DNA of 64,000 bases, taken from positions 1 to 64,000 of the forward strand of contig NZ_LWCS01000023.1 of the NCBI RefSeq assembly GCF_001650495.1. The letters are read 5' to 3'. Under the pieces are notes generated by a model, which was given only the letters and a program-made list of their open reading frames with translations, was not told the origin of the DNA and made no database searches. Within the stretch, counting starts at the first letter, position 1. Each line of letters begins with the position of its first letter. The translations under genes were made by a program, and so were the position numbers. Of the stretch, positions 60,866 to 64,000 are shown piece by piece. This stretch comes from Mycolicibacterium iranicum (GTDB taxonomy: Bacteria > Actinomycetota > Actinomycetes > Mycobacteriales > Mycobacteriaceae).

Positions 60866-62422
60866 TCATTCTTGGGTGTTGCGGAGCACCGCGAGCATGG
60901 TGAGGGTCATGATCTTGAGATCGAGGATGAGTGACCAGTTCTCGATGTAGTAGTTGTCGAAGTCGGCGCGGTCGCCGATCGACGTCTGTCCGCGTAGTCC
61001 GTTCACCTGCGCCCAGCCCGTCATTCCCGCTTTCACGCGGTGTCGCTGGCCGTAGCGGCGTACCTGTAGCTCGAACAGGTCGACGAAGCCTGGCCGTTCA
61101 GGGCGGGGACCGACGATGCTCATCTCTCCTCGGAGCACATTGATGAGCTGGGGCAGCTCATCAACGGAGAACTTGCGCATCTTCCTGCCAATCCACGTGC
61201 GCCGGTCGGGGCCTTCCACGCCTCCTGGCGCCACGCCCTCACTGGGCGCGAATGCGCCGGTCGAGTCAGCTGCCACATACATGGTGCGAAATTTCAGGCA
61301 CGAGAACACTTTCCCGTCGCGGCCAACACGGTCCTGGACGAAGAACACCGGGCCGCGCGAATTCAGTTTGATGGCTATCGCGAGGGCCAGGAATAGCGGT
61401 GACAGCAGAGCGAGTGCGAGTGCGGCCTGCACGCGGTCAAGACCGTGCTTGATCGCGAATTGCCAGCCCTTGGGATTGGTGCGGGTCAATACCATCAGCG
61501 GGACGCCGCCGAGATGTTCGATGTAGGCGCTGCCGCCCACTGCGTCGGCCAGGCGCGGCACCACGCGGACATGCATGCCAAGAACCTGCGCGCGCAGGGC
61601 AATCCGCGCGAGTTCGTCGTCGTTAATTGCCGACGGTGCGATGAGGAGTTCGGTGGCTCCGGTGGTGCGTGCGGCCATCGCCAGCTGGGCGGTACGTCCC
61701 AGATACGGGACGTCACCCAGCTCTGCAGCTGCCGGTGCTGCGTCGTCAAGAACCCCGACCGGCCGCAATCCGTGTTCGGGGGTCTGGCGCATACGCGTGA
61801 CAAGGTGAGCGACGAGAGGACCTGAACCGATGATCAGAACTGATGTTCCGAGCCGGGATCGCCGGCGAAGTGATTTGACGGCCGAGAATCGGATCAGTCT
61901 GACCACCAGCACCACGATGGTGGCGCACACCCACAGGCGGATGATGACGTCGGAAGGCCGGACATAAGTCGGCACCACGGTCCCCACGTCCAGACGGTCG
62001 ATTTCCTGCGTGAGGACGGTAAGCGTGGCCAACGAAGCAATTGCCACCGAGGTCACGATCGGTTCGACGTCGTCGAGAAATCGATGATTCAGCCTCTGCT
62101 TGTACATCGACCTGGTCGCCAGGAGCAGAAGAAGAATAGGTACGAAGGACCACGTCCAGGCGGCGATTCCGCGGTCGGCTACCTGGCCGGGCGTCCACCA
62201 CAGCGCCAACGCCACTGAGCAGGCGGCCGCCACGACGTCGAGGATGACAGTCAGTAGGCAATAGCCCGTATTGCTGCGCAAAGTCTCGATGCGCTGAGAC
62301 GAGTCGGGAACACCGTGCCGGAGTTGTGTCGCCGGCGCGCTCGGCGGACCGCTTCCGGGGTCGCTTGGTGGTGGGGCGCTGCTCGGCGGTAATTGGGTCG
62401 TGTTTTGGACGTCTGTGTGCAT
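60866..62422 (-). CDS. Polyprenyl-phosphate sugar-1-phosphate transferase (WbaP/WcaJ type)
   Basis: The protein has 518 residues. After a Pro/Ser-rich N-terminus come about four transmembrane helices, a Rossmann-like CoA-binding-type domain (VLIIGSGPLVAHLVTRM) and a further membrane segment near 335. The C-terminal bacterial sugar transferase domain has DRVGRDGKVFSCLKFRTM, KFSVDELPQLINVL, MSIVGPRPE and KAGMTGWAQVNG. It transfers a sugar phosphate to a lipid carrier to start polysaccharide or glycolipid synthesis. No other glycan gene is near, so it is an orphan initiator. ATG 62422 has an AAGGA site. Confidence 0.92.
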   Translation of the reverse strand: MHTDVQNTTQLPPSSAPPPSDPGSGPPSAPATQLRHGVPDSSQRIETLRSNTGYCLLTVILDVVAAACSVALALWWTPGQVADRGIAAWTWSFVPILLLLLATRSMYKQRLNHRFLDDVEPIVTSVAIASLATLTVLTQEIDRLDVGTVVPTYVRPSDVIIRLWVCATIVVLVVRLIRFSAVKSLRRRSRLGTSVLIIGSGPLVAHLVTRMRQTPEHGLRPVGVLDDAAPAAAELGDVPYLGRTAQLAMAARTTGATELLIAPSAINDDELARIALRAQVLGMHVRVVPRLADAVGGSAYIEHLGGVPLMVLTRTNPKGWQFAIKHGLDRVQAALALALLSPLFLALAIAIKLNSRGPVFFVQDRVGRDGKVFSCLKFRTMYVAADSTGAFAPSEGVAPGGVEGPDRRTWIGRKMRKFSVDELPQLINVLRGEMSIVGPRPERPGFVDLFELQVRRYGQRHRVKAGMTGWAQVNGLRGQTSIGDRADFDNYYIENWSLILDLKIMTLTMLAVLRNTQE

Positions 62423-62857
62423 ACGGGATCCTTGTACCGTGGATTCGACGCCCCGATTTTATGTGTGCTGGCAAACTAGCGCAGAAAAATTGACGAGTGG
62501 GTTTCTAGTTTGCGCGCTTGGCGTAGGTGAGCCGCGTCGAGGCAACTGATTGCAATCGAGTGCACTAATCTGCACCGCGAATACCGGCTTGGACTGCGAA
62601 TTTAGGATATGCAATGCTAAATTCGACGGCGCCGTTCCGACGAGCGCTGACGGCGGACCTGTGCTTGATACATTTGCGAGCATGGTGCTGAAAAGGCTGC
62701 TATAAGTGGTTTTCAAGTTTACTGGCTAACGCGATATCCGACGCGTTGCCGGCCAAGCGTTGCCTACATGCGGATCGTCGATCCCGCAGCGCGCCACGAG
62801 CCACGGTGGAAAGGTGCGGCCCCAGGGATATAGAGAGATGTGCCAAAAAAGGCGATG
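62423..62857. other. AT-richer intergenic region between sugar transferase and tRNA
   Basis: About 435 bases have lower GC content than neighbours and no supported gene. A minus-strand open frame at 62459-62716 has no ribosome site, motif or typical codon use. The region probably holds the promoter of the sugar-transferase gene and downstream sequence of the tRNA. No clear boxes or repeats were identified. Confidence 0.5.
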
Positions 62858-62930
62858 TGCCCCCGGCATGATTCGAACATGCGACACCGGCTTTAGGAGA
62901 GCCGTGCTCTATCCCCTGAGCTACGGGGGC
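62858..62930 (-). tRNA. tRNA-Arg (anticodon CCT)
   Basis: The minus strand folds into a complete 73-base cloverleaf. The acceptor arm is GCCCCCG with CGGGGGC and discriminator A. The D arm is GCTC/GAGC, the anticodon arm CGGCT/AGCCG with loop CTCCTAA, and the T arm GCATG/CATGC with loop TTCGAAT. The anticodon CCT reads AGG. The 3' CCA is not encoded. No integration remnant is seen at its 3' side. Confidence 0.95.
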
Positions 62931-63028
62931 GGCAACCGCAGGAAGCTTACCTGGCTCCCACTGCGAGCCCGCAACGGCAAATCGGAGTTATGGCAAAAGT
63001 GTCAAAACTTTGTGGGGAGGCCGGTAGC

Positions 63029-63754
63029 GTGCCTGGCGTGGAGCTGACACTGCAACGCATCGGCGCCTGGTCGGGCACAATCATGATCCTTCTGTACGGC
63101 GCGAGCTTCTCCGGTATCGCGCAGCTCTTTCCGCCATTGTCCCCGGCCGCGTCGGCGGACGAGATCGCCGCGTTCTTCGTCGACCACAAACTGTGGATCC
63201 GCTTCGGGGTGTCGGGCGCGCTGCTCAGCGCTGTCCTTGCGCTGCCGTTCCTTGCGACGATCGTGCTTCGCATCCGCAGGGCAGAGGGCCACTTCGGCAT
63301 GCTGTCGATGACCCAGCTGATGGCGGCGACGGTCTTCGTGCCGGCACTGCTGTTCCCGCAATTCTTCCTCGGTGTCGCGGCCTACCGTCCCGAAGAGCGT
63401 TCTGCCGAACTCACCCAGGCGCTCAATGACGTGTTCTGGCTGTGGTTCATCGGCATCGTCGGCACCATCATCATCCAGAACCTGACGCTGGCCGCCGCGG
63501 CCTTCACCGACAAAGCCGACCCGCCGACCTTCCCGCGGTGGTACGGCTATCTCAACCTGTGGGTCGCCACCCTGTCGCTGCCGGGATGCGTGGTGGTCGT
63601 GTTCAATGACGGGCCGCTGGCATGGGACGGCGTATTCGCCTTCTACATACCGGGTCTCGTGCTCGTGGTCTGGTTGTTCTCCACCACCGCGGTGATGCTC
63701 AAGTCGATCAAGGCCGAGCAGAAGGCCCTGTCGGTCGAGCCCGTCCCCGCGTGA
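63029..63754 (+). CDS. Multi-pass membrane protein upstream of oxidase subunit III-like gene
   Basis: This protein of about 241 residues has six to seven hydrophobic segments (for example GAWSGTIMILLYGASFSGI, LMAATVFVPALLFPQFFLG, FWLWFIGIVGTIIIQNL, IPGLVLVVWLFSTTAVML). GTG 63029 has GGGGAGG at good spacing. The upstream ATG at 62990 lacks a ribosome site. Its stop overlaps the next gene (GTGA). No family is assigned. Similar proteins are often annotated only as mycobacterial membrane proteins. Confidence 0.78.
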   Translation: MPGVELTLQRIGAWSGTIMILLYGASFSGIAQLFPPLSPAASADEIAAFFVDHKLWIRFGVSGALLSAVLALPFLATIVLRIRRAEGHFGMLSMTQLMAATVFVPALLFPQFFLGVAAYRPEERSAELTQALNDVFWLWFIGIVGTIIIQNLTLAAAAFTDKADPPTFPRWYGYLNLWVATLSLPGCVVVVFNDGPLAWDGVFAFYIPGLVLVVWLFSTTAVMLKSIKAEQKALSVEPVPA

Positions 63755-64000
63755 CGACGACCGCCCCTCCGTCGCGCGACGCGCGGCGGATCCCGGGAGA
63801 GAGCGGCACCTGGGTCTTCCTGTTCGGCGACATGCTCGTCTTCGGCGCCTTCTTCGTCACGTTTCTCGTCGAGCGCGCCAAGGCGCCCGAGGTCTTCGAC
63901 GCAGCCCGTGCCACGTTGCATATCGGCGTCGGCGTGGTCAACACCCTGGTGCTGCTGACGAGCTCGCTGTGTGTCGTCTTGGCGCTCAACGCAATACGCG
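63751..64000 (+). CDS. Cytochrome c oxidase subunit III / NorE-like protein (3' truncated)
   Basis: An open frame begins at GTG 63751 (GTGA overlap) and runs off the window. The first 83 residues contain PGESGTWVFLFGDMLVFGAFF, the conserved opening of heme-copper oxidase subunit III, followed by LHIGVGVVNTLVLLTSS. NorE proteins of nitric-oxide-reductase loci have the same fold and opening. No oxidase subunit I or II is in view, so the partner is unknown. Confidence 0.8.
   Translation, partial: MTTTAPPSRDARRIPGESGTWVFLFGDMLVFGAFFVTFLVERAKAPEVFDAARATLHIGVGVVNTLVLLTSSLCVVLALNAIR

Noticed and set aside
62459..62716. Minus-strand frame of 85 codons between the sugar transferase and tRNA
   Set aside because: No start signal, conserved motif or membrane segment. 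Composition matches intergenic sequence.

Overview
The window is high-GC actinobacterial DNA and almost certainly comes from a mycobacterium, most likely a free-living, fast-growing Mycolicibacterium-type species. The evidence is two cyclopropane-mycolic-acid-synthase-type methyltransferases, a KasB-like ketoacyl synthase, a haemophore-like secreted protein, many P450, acyl-CoA dehydrogenase and acyl-CoA ligase genes, frequent ATGA/GTGA start-stop overlaps, and a glycine-rich PGRS-like tail at the left edge. No phage, plasmid, IS or CRISPR sequence was seen.

Positions 199-12753 (minus strand) read as one long run of 16 genes. In transcription order it holds a multi-pass membrane protein, a TetR regulator, a 35-residue tryptophan-rich microprotein missed by ordinary ORF cut-offs, a NorD-like VWA protein, a NorQ-like AAA+ ATPase, a 43-residue membrane peptide, a paralogue of the first membrane protein, and a 140-residue membrane-anchored protein. 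Three P450s, two DAPDH-like dehydrogenases, a VOC protein, an ERG2/sigma-1-receptor-like protein and an NAD(P)-binding protein follow. A TGACT-NN-AGTCA palindrome occurs at the promoters of this run and of the divergent SDR / DAPDH-like / molybdopterin oxidoreductase genes (12954-17174), with a weaker copy before the TetR gene. This set is the best candidate in the window for an undescribed system: a NorQD-matured membrane metalloenzyme joined to P450 and sterol-isomerase-like chemistry.

Positions 17263-20134 hold a membrane protein and an EAL/GGDEF-like protein. Positions 20267-41125 form a divergent catabolic locus. The minus arm holds two acyl-CoA ligases, an SDR, a GntR/HutC regulator and an NHL/SMP-30-like protein. 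The plus arm holds an SDR, a Rieske oxygenase, a Baeyer-Villiger-type monooxygenase, an SDR, a class III CoA-transferase, two acyl-CoA dehydrogenase pairs, a ThDP enzyme, an aldehyde dehydrogenase and an amidohydrolase. A perfect ATTTGTCC-GGACAAAT palindrome lies between the arms. The genes suggest oxygenation of a cyclic substrate, ring opening, CoA activation, dehydrogenation and one-carbon cleavage. The substrate cannot be read from the sequence.

Positions 41144-45582 carry a small DUF2945-like protein, the KasB-like synthase, two mycolate methyltransferase-type genes and a BKACE-type enzyme. Positions 46087-52443 encode a 2118-residue secreted repeat protein. That segment is bracketed by a 45-bp direct repeat made of the 3' ends of the two flanking genes, which suggests insertion at their convergent junction. 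Positions 52563-62422 hold a cupin, a GNAT acetyltransferase, an isochorismatase-like hydrolase, a tandem HxlR regulator, a carotenoid oxygenase, an SCP2-type thiolase, a GAF-ANTAR regulator, an HTH regulator, two small secreted proteins and a polyprenyl-phosphate sugar transferase. A tRNA-Arg(CCT), a membrane protein and the start of an oxidase subunit III-like gene close the window.
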